48,391 bases of DNA from Pseudobacteriovorax sp. (GCA_013215145.1 JABSRP010000048.1:1-48391); one strand, 5' to 3'. Numbered from the stretch's first letter, positions 19,201-27,063 are shown. Numbers and translations are program-made. Notes: generated by a model from the sequence alone, not told the origin.

Positions 19201-20798
19201 ACAGCAGCGAATTCGATTTGATTGCTAGTTCGGTAGACACCAGCAATACTCGAAGTGACTAGGAAGTAATCTTTCGTTGTGATGGGGTCACCGTCTAGCG
19301 TGGTATCACGATCAATAAGAATCTTATTCTCATCGATATCCCGTATCCTAATTTTGAAGTCTGATACCTCACCAACAGGGGCTTCCCATGAGATCAAGAT
19401 AGCCTCGTCTTTGATGGTGACATTACTAACCCCAACAAAAATCGGAGCACCGCCATCGGCAATATTAACCTTCTTGATATTGGAGTTTGACTCCTCCAAT
19501 TCATTCAACCCCACAGCTCTGACAGCAATAAAATAGGCCGTATCATCGCCGGGCTGAACATTAATCTCGGTGCTAGTCACGTCTGGATCTAAAACCTGTG
19601 CAGGCGTTGTAAAATCAACGATCGACTTACAAGTAGAGGTATACAAAACATTTTCACAGTTGATACCATCCAGTGTATTATTCTCAGCTGATCTATAGGC
19701 AGCTCCTAAATACACCCTATACTCCTTGACAACAGTCTTTGCTGGTTGCCATTCTACCCTGATCTTATCTTCCGTATTGTTTAGTTTGGCAATTCTCGCT
19801 CCATCAAATTCTGGAGCCGCATCATCGGGAATCTTGACTTTTATGGTATTAGTGTTGGCATCTTGTAGATCGTATCCATTAATAGAGCGCACACCAAAAT
19901 AATAATCATTTCCTGCGACTAAGCCAGTGATGATGAATTCTGTGGTTTCCGCACCAGCGAGTGCAATCTGCTGACTAAAGTCGGTATCACCGTAAATGCC
20001 ATAGCCGGTAATGGCTTCAGCTTCTGTTTGCCCCTCCACTGCAGGTTGAGCGTTCCAAGTCACCTTAACTTGGCCGTTACCTATGTACTCTGCACTGGAG
20101 ACTCCCGGGAAGAGTCTATCAGCCGGAACCTCCTCGGAGCACCTCTCATTTGTGTTTTCATCACGCTTTTCCCCACCCTCAAGTGGAACGGCTCTCACGA
20201 CGAAACAAACGATCTGCCCGACAAGGTAGGTATCTTTGGTAATAAACTCATTGGATTTGATTCGAGCTAGAGGTTCGGCGAACTCGAAAGCATCACTCTG
20301 CTCTGGCAGTCTTACAAAAATCTCGTAGCCATGCCCTTCACCGAAGGGGTCTGACCAACCTAATTGGTATCGGCCACTGGGAAGAAATTTTAGGGTTTCT
20401 ACGCCAGCGAAGGCTCGGGATGAATCTCGTGTCGACGCACAGATAGTTTTTTCGTTTTCGCCTTCATACCCGTCGGCACCGATATCTTTAACTAGAAAGC
20501 AGGGTACATCAACGAAGCTTAGGTTTTTGGAAATATAGGAACCCGACTTTACTACATCTTCGGGCGTATCCATCGACCATTCCGCGTCAACACCGTCTTT
20601 GATGTAGATTGCATAGGAAACCTCATCACTAGGCACTTTCACCCAGTTAAGGGTATAGGTCCCATCGTGATTAGCGACCACTTTTTGAACCCCACCAAAT
20701 TGCATGGGGTCCTCAACGGCAGCAAACTCATCACAGCCCGCCACCAATAAACTTAAGGCGAAGTAACTTACCAACAACATGAAGGTATTTCGGTACAT
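16236..20798 (-). CDS. Giant lipoprotein: FnIII repeats, FGE-sulfatase-like domain, six-blade Kelch propeller
   Basis: 1520 residues. MYRNTFMLLVSYFALSLLVAGC is a clear lipoprotein signal. Residues about 40-680 hold fibronectin type III-like repeats (LNWVKVPSDEVSYAIYI, VTWNAQ...GYGIYGD, VEWQPAKTVVKEYRVY, ISWEAPVGEVSDFKI). Residues about 690-960 form an FGE-sulfatase/SUMF1-like domain: GFVKVPKERTGFSYDYYIM, VRLPTRTEWLKAA, DVAGNLSEYVDE and NFVGFRCIAFAR. In such surface proteins this fold is often a ligand-binding rather than catalytic module. Another FnIII-like stretch leads to six Kelch-type repeats (about 1110-1500), each with NLWLFGG ... LNDLWRYD ... WTWVHG. It is the first gene of the three-lipoprotein operon. 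Probable cell-surface protein; partner unknown. Confidence 0.9.
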   Translation of the reverse strand: MYRNTFMLLVSYFALSLLVAGCDEFAAVEDPMQFGGVQKVVANHDGTYTLNWVKVPSDEVSYAIYIKDGVDAEWSMDTPEDVVKSGSYISKNLSFVDVPCFLVKDIGADGYEGENEKTICASTRDSSRAFAGVETLKFLPSGRYQLGWSDPFGEGHGYEIFVRLPEQSDAFEFAEPLARIKSNEFITKDTYLVGQIVCFVVRAVPLEGGEKRDENTNERCSEEVPADRLFPGVSSAEYIGNGQVKVTWNAQPAVEGQTEAEAITGYGIYGDTDFSQQIALAGAETTEFIITGLVAGNDYYFGVRSINGYDLQDANTNTIKVKIPDDAAPEFDGARIAKLNNTEDKIRVEWQPAKTVVKEYRVYLGAAYRSAENNTLDGINCENVLYTSTCKSIVDFTTPAQVLDPDVTSTEINVQPGDDTAYFIAVRAVGLNELEESNSNIKKVNIADGGAPIFVGVSNVTIKDEAILISWEAPVGEVSDFKIRIRDIDENKILIDRDTTLDGDPITTKDYFLVTSSIAGVYRTSNQIEFAAVLNDNDDDKKFDTQAGDTVGFRMLTDYEVTVNAIDRHGNSDTNKRTFIFNIPDNIKPEIFTRLAPGPRVIVTPTDNASNSDQIDIKIYRKKTMMPNDYPTTEDTLMAYGLGETIGVDNCTDPEPYRTYLIQATDPTGNTATAVASSLCQDMAPAGFVKVPKERTGFSYDYYIMSFEAGLSDTRGIVPGDEVSRDAGSLSRCSYQFHREGVDMDSSCGRLETEVKAISQQGITPARGLTFAQAYAACRNASSDQFLVRLPTRTEWLKAADWLSLSYETRRATYANVCNIKTANLEVSGDRSTCRNDINVYDVAGNLSEYVDEQIINGSTLPNGIDHSSRSINGEAKALYMGASFNSGITLNAKIGVNVEGTVDMTEAPNFVGFRCIAFARNSTPTMAQMAKPHDVSQQGVAVTDDEDDKIISWNPWQKATCQFADDSCVNRQLSDTGITYEVYRFKQAPAATYSDMPWVVQSDTYMTAKPLNPLARNAMNEPLYDEDTEDGKLIATITDCDGTQPEFCSFTDGPSSGTGFNSNLRYWYGVQVIDQTESKDFAINYPEGQFELLGGAVGDDSMRDWGTQGVSAPENWPGYRYSTVTWTDQDGNLWLFGGSGRGDNDGWGRLNDLWRYDPKEKEWTWVHGSKNSDQNTIVTTGPLATPGARQDAVGAIDSQNNLWLYGGYGRDVNGGTGRLADLWKFDTATSEWTFVSGTQYVNRGAVGLGSFNAFDSSHHPGGRSHAAMWADGDDNLYVLGGYLHDGGRRNDLWKYETDNNRWAWIGGKNFRGDAGSKGVKGIEDSSNWPRAGEGGSAAAGNNGYVWFYGGVHHAGGGIHPRHSALWRYNTANNQWTWYGGDETGLKDKIGIRGIPEAGSIPGGISRHTLIVDGNDNIWLIGGYGHAADSESYGTRNTMWVYDHTNWRFMGGYSLRNEDISGPKYNLVTNSPHPENKAPGSYHYSAWIDLEGDIYYLDGVNKFSRHHRGTDFWKYYNPLQ

Positions 20799-21319
20799 CT
20801 GAAAGCTCCCACTCGCGATGTCAATTCATCTAAGGCCTACGTTCACGACCTGGGACAAACGTCGTTTCGGGAGACCAAAGCCGGAGATAAAATACTATTG
20901 ATTTCTTGGGTGAATCTAGATGATTAGAAACCAGATTTAAGTTTCCCATGACTCTGGGAGGATACCGCTTTGCATAGCTTTTCCCTTCGAGGAATCCGCC
21001 TACACATACGTTTGGTAAGAGTTTATTTTCGGAACCTAGGCCTAAGTGTGAGAATTCGGACAACAAATGGGAAAACTCAAGATATACAGTCAACTCATGA
21101 TTTTTACTCATACATTCCGTGATAAAGCATTCTTCAAAATCATCAGCATAAGGACCTTACCAGATTTTCTCCGCAGCCTAAGAAAAAAGTTCCTCGGGGC
21201 TTTCAAAAAGACTGAATATTTTTGATAGTTCCATCCTCGCATTACCAGTAAACTATCATCGAGTACCCGTGAGAGTTCGCACCTAAGGTAAGAATTTTGA
21301 AACTATAGGAAACTGTTAC
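20799..21319. other. Divergent intergenic region between the lipoprotein operon and the GST gene
   Basis: It must contain the promoter of the minus-strand giant-lipoprotein operon and that of the plus-strand GST gene, but I see no strong consensus boxes. A 93-codon minus-strand reading frame (20830-21111) exists; it lacks any recognisable domain and a good ribosome site, so I do not call it a gene. An inverted repeat GATAGTT / AACTATC (21224-21230 and 21251-21257) lies 63 bp upstream of the GST start and could be an operator. Confidence 0.4.
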
Positions 21320-22030
21320 ATGATCGAATTGATAGTCTACCCAAAAAGCAGAGAGAGCCGGTTAATTAACCCAAGTCCCTTCTGCGCGAAAACGGAAATT
21401 CTATTAAGGCTGTTAGGATTGAAATATAGCATCACCGAATTTAAAGGAAATCCAGGAAAATTCCCCTATAAAAAGCTTCCTGTGATTAAGGATCAGGATC
21501 AAATCATCGCCGACTCGAGCCTCATTCAGGACTATCTGCTTCGTAAGCATAACCTATCCATTGATGAGCACCTCAATAAAGAAGACTGCGCTATAGGGTT
21601 TGCATTTTGTAAGATGTTAGAGGAATTCTTTTATTGGAGTCTGTTACATGAACGCTGGTTTATCGATGAAAACTGGAACCGCTTAAAACAGGTCTATTTT
21701 AGCCATATTCCCAAGATCATACGAAACCCATTCACAACATTTGTTCGTGCCGCAACCAAGAAGTCAGCCATTGGTCACGGCATGAGTCGTCACACCGATG
21801 AAAATATCATGAAAATGGGTAAGACTGCTTTGAATGCCCTTTCTGACTTTCTTGGGGAAAAGGCTTATTTACTGGGAGACAAACCAAGCAGCTATGATAC
21901 GACCGCCTTCGCCTTTGTCGCTAGCATTCTTCACTCACCGCTGGGCCCCACCCTCAAACAGCACGGCGAGTCTCTTAGTAACCTAAAAAGATATGATGAG
22001 AGGATGTATGAAAGCCTTTTCCAAAGTTAG
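21320..22030 (+). CDS. Glutathione S-transferase-like protein, metaxin/Fax branch
   Basis: 236 residues. The N-terminal thioredoxin-like half has PSPFCAKTEILLRLLGLKYSI, KFPYKKLPVIKD and IADSSLIQDYL, the pattern of the GST_N_4 (failed axon connections/metaxin) branch. The C-terminal helical half has FLGEKAYLLGDKPSSYDTTAFAFVASIL, the conserved GST_C end of the same branch. These bacterial members are cytoplasmic, of unknown substrate, and some take part in detoxification. The Cys in PSPFC sits where the catalytic Ser/Cys/Tyr of GSTs would be. ATG with weak AGGAAA ribosome site. The end overlaps the FKBP gene by 23 bp, so the two are coupled. Confidence 0.85.
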   Translation: MIELIVYPKSRESRLINPSPFCAKTEILLRLLGLKYSITEFKGNPGKFPYKKLPVIKDQDQIIADSSLIQDYLLRKHNLSIDEHLNKEDCAIGFAFCKMLEEFFYWSLLHERWFIDENWNRLKQVYFSHIPKIIRNPFTTFVRAATKKSAIGHGMSRHTDENIMKMGKTALNALSDFLGEKAYLLGDKPSSYDTTAFAFVASILHSPLGPTLKQHGESLSNLKRYDERMYESLFQS

Positions 22031-22433
22031 CCCATGGCTAACCCGAATCACGATTTCGTTTTTGCTCGGTATCAGCCTAATGAGCTGCGATCAAGTTGAG
22101 GTCCATCCAGACTTCAAAATGGAAGATATGGCCTCTGGCAGTGGCCCAGAAGTCGGACGATTTGATGCGGTTCATGTGTACTATGAAGGCAGGTTGCAGA
22201 AGTCAAACCAAGTCTTTGACACCAATAAAAACGAACCGAAGCCCCGGCGTTACTCTATGAGGAGCAGCACCCTTATCGACGGTTGGAAAGTTGGACTGAT
22301 TGGCATGAAAGCAGGAGGCAAACGACGCCTCATAATCCCCCCAGAAATGGCATTTGGTCCTGGTGGCAAAGGCCAAAGGATTCCACCCGGAGCAACGTTA
22401 ATCTTTGATATAGAGCTAGTTAAAATAGACTAA
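22008..22433 (+). CDS. FKBP-type peptidyl-prolyl isomerase lipoprotein
   Basis: 141 residues. Signal peptide with lipobox (FLLGISLMSC), then a single FKBP domain: VHVYYEGRL, VFDTN, LIDGWKVGLIGMKAGGKRRLIIPPEMAFG and RIPPGATLIFDIELVKI. Key FKBP positions (Tyr of VYYEG, FD, IDGW, Y/F loop, IPPGATL) are present, so cis-trans prolyl isomerase activity is likely, in the periplasm and membrane-anchored. The ATG at 22008 is favoured because AGAGG precedes it by 5 nt; two ATGs at 21993-21998 are further up in frame. It overlaps the GST gene and is followed by a hairpin at 22441-22471. Confidence 0.9.
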   Translation: MKAFSKVSPWLTRITISFLLGISLMSCDQVEVHPDFKMEDMASGSGPEVGRFDAVHVYYEGRLQKSNQVFDTNKNEPKPRRYSMRSSTLIDGWKVGLIGMKAGGKRRLIIPPEMAFGPGGKGQRIPPGATLIFDIELVKID

Positions 22434-22440
22434 AAAAGCA

Positions 22441-22471
22441 AAGAGCCACCATCACATTGATGGAAGCTCTT
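22441..22471 (+). terminator. Hairpin after the FKBP gene
   Basis: AAGAGC / GCTCTT outer arms (22441-22446, 22466-22471) enclose CCATCA / TGATGG (22449-22454, 22458-22463). It begins 8 bp after the FKBP stop. It lacks a U-run, so it may stabilise the 3' end rather than terminate alone. Confidence 0.5.
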
Positions 22472-22651
22472 CGTGGTAGGGAATCGATGACTAAGACACC
22501 GAAATGTCTCCATCACTCCTTTTCGACAATATCTATGCAGATAACAAAGTCCAATGATCCCAGAAGCTTGCAAAAACTAGAACCAAGGGGCCTGCATCCG
22601 AAGACAAAAACAGGTTGCCTTACAGCAACTCAAATGACAAGCTAAAGATCC

Positions 22652-22676
22652 AAAGTACCCTATTAGGGTACTTTTT
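22652..22676 (+). terminator. Rho-independent terminator just upstream of the XRE regulator
   Basis: AAAGTACCC-TATTA-GGGTACTTT is a perfect 9-bp stem with a 5-nt loop followed by T residues (22652-22676). It ends only 29 bp before the ATG of the next gene on the same strand. It may end the GST-FKBP transcript, a small RNA in 22472-22650, or act as an attenuator for the regulator. Confidence 0.8.
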
Positions 22677-22705
22677 CACGCAATATAGACGTTATTGGGG
22701 GACCT

Positions 22706-23434
22706 ATGGAGTTTCGACCCATCGCAACCATGATTAAAGATGTCTTAAAAAAGCGAGGATTGACCTATAAAGATCTCGGAAAGCATCTCGAACTAACCGA
22801 GTCAGGGGTAAAGAAGCTCCTAAACTCCCAGGATTGCTCTATCAACAGGTTAACCGGGATTGCAGACTTTCTTGGGATGAACCTCTCAGATTTGCTATCT
22901 CTCATTGAACAGCATCGGGATGTGAACATCATGCTTCCGCAGGAAGCTCAAGACTATTTTCTTGAGAATCCTGAACCCTTCTTCATTTACATGTCGATTC
23001 TCTACGATGAGTCGAGCGTGTCAGAGATCCAACAACGCCACGGAATCGATCTATCCGCTACCTACCATAACTTAAAAATTCTCGATGACTTTGGATTGAT
23101 CAAGTGGGACAAAGACGACTCCATTAAACCCAAGCATGAAGTCGGTCTTTTAGATGGGGATCGCAATTTTATTGAGCATATGAAACGCGTCCTTGCCACA
23201 ATGATTTTTGAAGAGAGTATGGAAATTCATAGCAATAATCATCCACTATTTTTAGTCCGCTATCTCTATGCCTCAGAGGATACCTTTGCAAAATTCAGCC
23301 AAGAGCTTAATGATACGATCATGAATTTTGAAAGACTTGCATTGCGTGATCAAAGGCTTTATGGAAAAAAGACTTTGGCTCCAAGAAAATTCTTTGCTAT
23401 CAGCGCCAACGGTCGACTCAAATTCAAAGAGTGA
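22706..23434 (+). CDS. XRE-type HTH regulator with C-terminal effector-like region
   Basis: 242 residues. Residues 7-62 are a Cro/CI-type helix-turn-helix (MIKDVLKKRGLTYKDLGKHLELTESGVKKLLNSQDCSINRLTGIADFLGM). Residues about 85-140 (FLENPEPFFIYMSIL ... SVSEIQQRHGIDLSATYHNLKILDDFGLIKW) resemble a second winged helix. The remainder is helical and unassigned. Proteins with this build are common in Bdellovibrio-like genomes as transcription regulators. The ATG has GGGGGACCT upstream. It is convergent with the PAS chemoreceptor gene, 7 bp apart. Target unknown; autoregulation is possible. Confidence 0.82.
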   Translation: MEFRPIATMIKDVLKKRGLTYKDLGKHLELTESGVKKLLNSQDCSINRLTGIADFLGMNLSDLLSLIEQHRDVNIMLPQEAQDYFLENPEPFFIYMSILYDESSVSEIQQRHGIDLSATYHNLKILDDFGLIKWDKDDSIKPKHEVGLLDGDRNFIEHMKRVLATMIFEESMEIHSNNHPLFLVRYLYASEDTFAKFSQELNDTIMNFERLALRDQRLYGKKTLAPRKFFAISANGRLKFKE

Positions 23435-23441
23435 AATGCCC

Positions 23442-24827
23442 TCAGGCCGCTGGCTTTTCGAGCTGAATTTTTTGGCTTTTCTCAACTTCAGCATTTTCGA
23501 GGGACAAGGTCACGTTTTCCAGTCTTTCTGCAATTTCTGCTAAGTTTTGCGTCTCTGTTACATTGCTTTCGAGATTGGGCACCAAGGACTTAATATCTTC
23601 CACTAGCTTCGTAACGTGACTACTGGACTTGGCCACAGACTGCGACACCTCCAGGGACGTAGCCGACTGCTCCTCCGTTGCTGCCGCGGTGGTAACCGCA
23701 TTTTCTTGCACGGATTGGATGATTTCTGTGATTCCTGAGACCGCCGAGATGGAATCCTGTGCAACGGTGGTGATGTCTTTGACCGACTCTGTAATCCGTT
23801 TAGTTGCCTCTGCCGTCTGATTTGCTAGTTCTTTCACCTCATTGGCAACTACGGAGAAGCCCCGACCTGAATCACCTGCCCTTGCGGCTTCGATGGTAGC
23901 ATTTAGTGCCAAGAGATTTGTTTGACTTGCGATATTGGAAATCAGCTTGATGATGCTAAAGATCTCGTTAGACGACTTATCGAGACCTTTTAAAAGCTCG
24001 CGAGCCTCGGACACGGATTGGCTTGCGTTTTGCGCCAGCTGCGAGGTATCGCTCGCCTTCTTCGCGATCTCTTGGACCGTAGCGCTCATCTCTTCAGAGC
24101 TAGTCGCAACCTCCTGAATTCCTTCAGATAGAAAATCAGTCGATGAGGAGACATCCCGAGCTTTTTTAGAAGAAAGGTCCGACTGTTTTTGAACCAAGTG
24201 TATCGCTTTTTTTAACTGATCGGAGACAGACGCAACCTCTGCTTTTACGGTTTTCAATGATTCCGTAAACTTGCTTTGTTCGAGACTCGCGCCTAACTGG
24301 GATTTTAATGCCGATACTGTAGCATTCAATTTTTGATTTTCGGAGGTCAAAGATACTTCGGTTTTTTGTAGTCTCACAACGTTTTGTTTGAGCGACTCAA
24401 ATTCTTCTGAATGGCTTTCAAGAGGGCCACTTTCCTGTTTTCGTAAATCAGCATAAGCAAAAATTCGAACGACGTTCGAATCGTCGTCAAGTATGGGTTG
24501 GAAACATATGTCCAGTTGAGTTGTACCGCCGTCTTTCTTAACGTACTGGTAAGCACCTTTAATCCTAATACCGTTATAGAGTTTTGCCCAAAAGGCGAGG
24601 TAAGCATCCGAAGTAGCCTCACTGCGACTTACAAAAAGCCGATGATGTTTCCCTTTCACCTCCTCAATTGCATACCCCACATCTTCCAGAAATCGCTTGT
24701 TTGCAGTTAGGATCGTACCCATAGCATCAAACTCAATAACTCCATGTGTCTGGAAAAACTGATCTGTAATGATAGATAATTTATTTTGGTCAAGGGACGA
24801 CAACGTACTGCTGAGTAAAATGCTCAT
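23442..24827 (-). CDS. Soluble PAS-domain methyl-accepting chemotaxis protein
   Basis: 461 residues with no transmembrane segment. One PAS domain (about 22-130: GVIEFDAMGTILTANKRFLEDVGYAIEEVKGKHHRLFV ... KKDGGTTQLDICFQPILDDDSNVVRI) is followed by a short coiled coil. The chemoreceptor signalling domain has the conserved hairpin tip (SNIASQTNLLALNATIEAARAGDSGRGFSVVANEVKELANQT). It should sense a cytoplasmic signal such as redox or a ligand and control CheA via CheW. PAS-MCPs of this type include Aer-like and BdlA-like receptors. No CheW-binding pentapeptide or tether is evident. ATG at 24827. It is divergent from the hybrid kinase, with 210 bp between them. Confidence 0.93.
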   Translation of the reverse strand: MSILLSSTLSSLDQNKLSIITDQFFQTHGVIEFDAMGTILTANKRFLEDVGYAIEEVKGKHHRLFVSRSEATSDAYLAFWAKLYNGIRIKGAYQYVKKDGGTTQLDICFQPILDDDSNVVRIFAYADLRKQESGPLESHSEEFESLKQNVVRLQKTEVSLTSENQKLNATVSALKSQLGASLEQSKFTESLKTVKAEVASVSDQLKKAIHLVQKQSDLSSKKARDVSSSTDFLSEGIQEVATSSEEMSATVQEIAKKASDTSQLAQNASQSVSEARELLKGLDKSSNEIFSIIKLISNIASQTNLLALNATIEAARAGDSGRGFSVVANEVKELANQTAEATKRITESVKDITTVAQDSISAVSGITEIIQSVQENAVTTAAATEEQSATSLEVSQSVAKSSSHVTKLVEDIKSLVPNLESNVTETQNLAEIAERLENVTLSLENAEVEKSQKIQLEKPAA

Positions 24828-24921
24828 TGCGAACTCCTATGATTTGCAGTAGTCGATCGACTGTTTTCAGGTGAATTTGAATGGAGAACCTGCCTGGCTG
24901 AGCAAAATTTGTATAAAAACC

Positions 24922-24927
24922 TATAAT
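24922..24927 (+). promoter_or_regulatory. Possible -10 box for the hybrid kinase
   Basis: A perfect TATAAT on the plus strand, 110 bp upstream of the kinase ATG. The -35 at the usual spacing is poor (TGAGCA, 24899-24904). Confidence 0.3.
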
Positions 24928-25037
24928 GACTCATAAAAAAAATAGATATCCGGCCCCATTGATCCTTATCAATCAAAAAAAACCATGTTTCCTAAGTCTC
25001 AACTAAACGTTTCGGCGGAGACTCCGAATCCCAAAAT

Positions 25038-26939
25038 ATGACCTGGCAAGCTAACAATTTGATGGGGCGCGTACCCATAATCACCCTCTCGTTTGGTATC
25101 CAAGCTGACGGTATCTTAAGTCCTATCGATATTTACCAAACCCAACTAGGTTACGAGATCAACGAATTAAAGCAGCGAACATTCGAGTCCATAGTGCACC
25201 CCGAGTCTCAAGCCAGCCTCTTAACGAAAATCAACGAAATAAAGTCGGGAAACACTCAAGATTTTAGCATGCAGGCTGACTTGATTCATGGCTACGGTCA
25301 TAGACTAGCTTGTGTCCTACAAGGTCAGATCAATCAAGATCCCGATGGCACAGAGGTAGAAATACTCATCTCTATACCGGAAGACAGCCTATTGCACGTG
25401 GAAAAAGACCCCCCAATCATGACCCATCAATCGTCTCGACTGACTGCCATCGAAGGGCTCATCGATTGGCGCATTGGGGAGGATACCTGCTTTCTGTCCC
25501 CCAACCTGTGGGCCATGTTTGGCATCTCTGCGTCAACAAAAAGGCATCATCCAGAGGAGTTTTCAAGGCTTATCGGATCAAAGAGCTATAAGGACTTGTT
25601 GGACGAAATCCACTCCAATCAAGCGTTTCGTCAAGGAAGACAATTCACTATGACGTTTTCCGGTGACCACAGCAACGGATCTCGGGTTTGGATCCGATGC
25701 CTCCTAAGAATTGCAGAAATAGATGAAAAAGGGCGTGTCAGCCGCGTGTTTGGATCTATCAATGACTGCACCACGGAAAAACAACTCGAAGCAGAATTAC
25801 ATGATGTTAAAGACCTCGTAAGACGGAAAACTATCGCTAAGGCTCAATTTTTAGCCAACATGAGCCATGCAATCAGGACTCCCTTGAACAGCATCATCGG
25901 ATACTTAGACCTGATGGATTCGGGTAAGCTTTCAGAGGAACAAATCTCTTATATCAACACCGTAAAACAAAGCTCGACCTCACTTCACTCCGTACTTAAC
26001 GATATCCTTGATTACTCACAAATCGAAACTGGTGATTTCACAATTAAACCTGTGGAATGCAACTTATACTCGGTATTAGTTGCTCAACTTAATCAAGCAC
26101 AGTCTAGAGCCTTGAAAACAGCGGTAACCCTAACCTATGATATTGATTGTCTGAAAGGGTTGACCTTACTCATAGACGAGCATCGACTCTGCCAGATCAT
26201 AAAAAATCTTATCAATAACGGTATCCGATATACAGAGGCCAACGGAACCGTAGCAGTAGAAGCCGCTCTTAAACACCGTAATGACCAAGACCTTTTATCC
26301 TTCTCTATCTCAGACAATGGGATTGGAATGTCGACAAAAGAGCTAAAAAAGATTTTTGATCCCTTTCAGCAAACAGTTCACTCAGAGTTTAATCGACAAG
26401 GCATATCCGGTCTGAGCCTACCATTGTCAGACAAAATCCTAAAACTCATGAATTCAAAACTTATCTGTGAATCCTCTCCGGGTAATGGTACCAAATTTAC
26501 TTTCGATCTCCCTTGGAATATCAAACATATCGCAAAACGCGATGAAAATATAGAATCCTTGGGGGTTTCCCTGAAAGATCTCCATGTGCTTATTGTCGAG
26601 GATAACGAGGTGAACCTCCATCTAGCTATGCGCATCGTTCAAAAGCTTGGCATGAAAGCCACCGGAGTCAATTGTGGAGCCGCCTGCTTGAGAGCCATCG
26701 AGACGACGAATTTCGATGTGATTCTGATGGACTGTCACATGCCAGAAATGGACGGTTTTACTACGGTTGAAGAAATTAAACTTAGATTTCCAGATTGCAA
26801 TGCCAAAATTATTGCATTGACGGCAGATGCTATGCCCGGGATCAAGGAGCACTGCTTGAACGTAGGTATGGATGACTATCTTAACAAGCCCTTCAATAAG
26901 AACTCTTTGATGGAATCCATCAGTAAAAACGTCCGTTGA
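25038..26939 (+). CDS. PAS-containing hybrid sensor histidine kinase with receiver domain
   Basis: 633 residues, no membrane segment, so cytoplasmic. Two PAS-like domains (about 15-120 and 130-260) are followed by HisKA with His277 in NMSHAIRTPLNSIIGYLDLM (usual MSHEIRTPLN). The HATPase_c domain has N-box IIKNLINNGIRYTE, G1 DNGIGMS, F-box FDPFQQ and a G2 box GISGLSLPLS that departs from GTGLGL. The C-terminal receiver has the acidic pair VEDNEVN, phospho-acceptor Asp565 in LMDCHMPEMDG, Thr in ALTADA and Lys in LNKPF. The phosphorelay should run His277 to Asp565, then to an Hpt partner not seen here. Start ATG at 25038 has a weak GGCGGAG-like site. It is divergent from the PAS chemoreceptor. 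Confidence 0.92.
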   Translation: MTWQANNLMGRVPIITLSFGIQADGILSPIDIYQTQLGYEINELKQRTFESIVHPESQASLLTKINEIKSGNTQDFSMQADLIHGYGHRLACVLQGQINQDPDGTEVEILISIPEDSLLHVEKDPPIMTHQSSRLTAIEGLIDWRIGEDTCFLSPNLWAMFGISASTKRHHPEEFSRLIGSKSYKDLLDEIHSNQAFRQGRQFTMTFSGDHSNGSRVWIRCLLRIAEIDEKGRVSRVFGSINDCTTEKQLEAELHDVKDLVRRKTIAKAQFLANMSHAIRTPLNSIIGYLDLMDSGKLSEEQISYINTVKQSSTSLHSVLNDILDYSQIETGDFTIKPVECNLYSVLVAQLNQAQSRALKTAVTLTYDIDCLKGLTLLIDEHRLCQIIKNLINNGIRYTEANGTVAVEAALKHRNDQDLLSFSISDNGIGMSTKELKKIFDPFQQTVHSEFNRQGISGLSLPLSDKILKLMNSKLICESSPGNGTKFTFDLPWNIKHIAKRDENIESLGVSLKDLHVLIVEDNEVNLHLAMRIVQKLGMKATGVNCGAACLRAIETTNFDVILMDCHMPEMDGFTTVEEIKLRFPDCNAKIIALTADAMPGIKEHCLNVGMDDYLNKPFNKNSLMESISKNVR

Positions 26940-27034
26940 AGACGACATTTCACCGAATTCAGTAGACCTAGTTTACTGTTGATAAAGTCTTTACTTATTT
27001 TAATTCAGCTTTTCTCAACGCCAATTTAAAAAGT

Positions 27035-27063
27035 TTGACAAAAAATAGAATTCTTGGAATAAA
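27035..27063 (+). promoter_or_regulatory. Sigma70-like promoter of the chlorophyllase-like hydrolase
   Basis: TTGACA (27035-27040), 17-bp spacer, then AATAAA (27058-27063) preceded by TGG. The region is strongly AT-rich, and the TTG start codon lies about 100 bp downstream. Confidence 0.5.

Noticed and set aside
20870..21000. Possible c-di-GMP (GEMM) riboswitch upstream of the lipoprotein operon
   Set aside because: Short matches such as GCAAAGC occur, but the conserved core and the paired stems cannot be laid out.
20830..21111. 93-codon minus-strand ORF before the lipoprotein operon
   Set aside because: No recognisable domain, weak ribosome site, and it occupies the expected promoter region. 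Kept only as a remark.
22457..22645. 62-codon plus-strand ORF between FKBP and XRE genes
   Set aside because: Composition is not protein-like and it starts inside a hairpin; a small RNA is a better guess if the region is transcribed.
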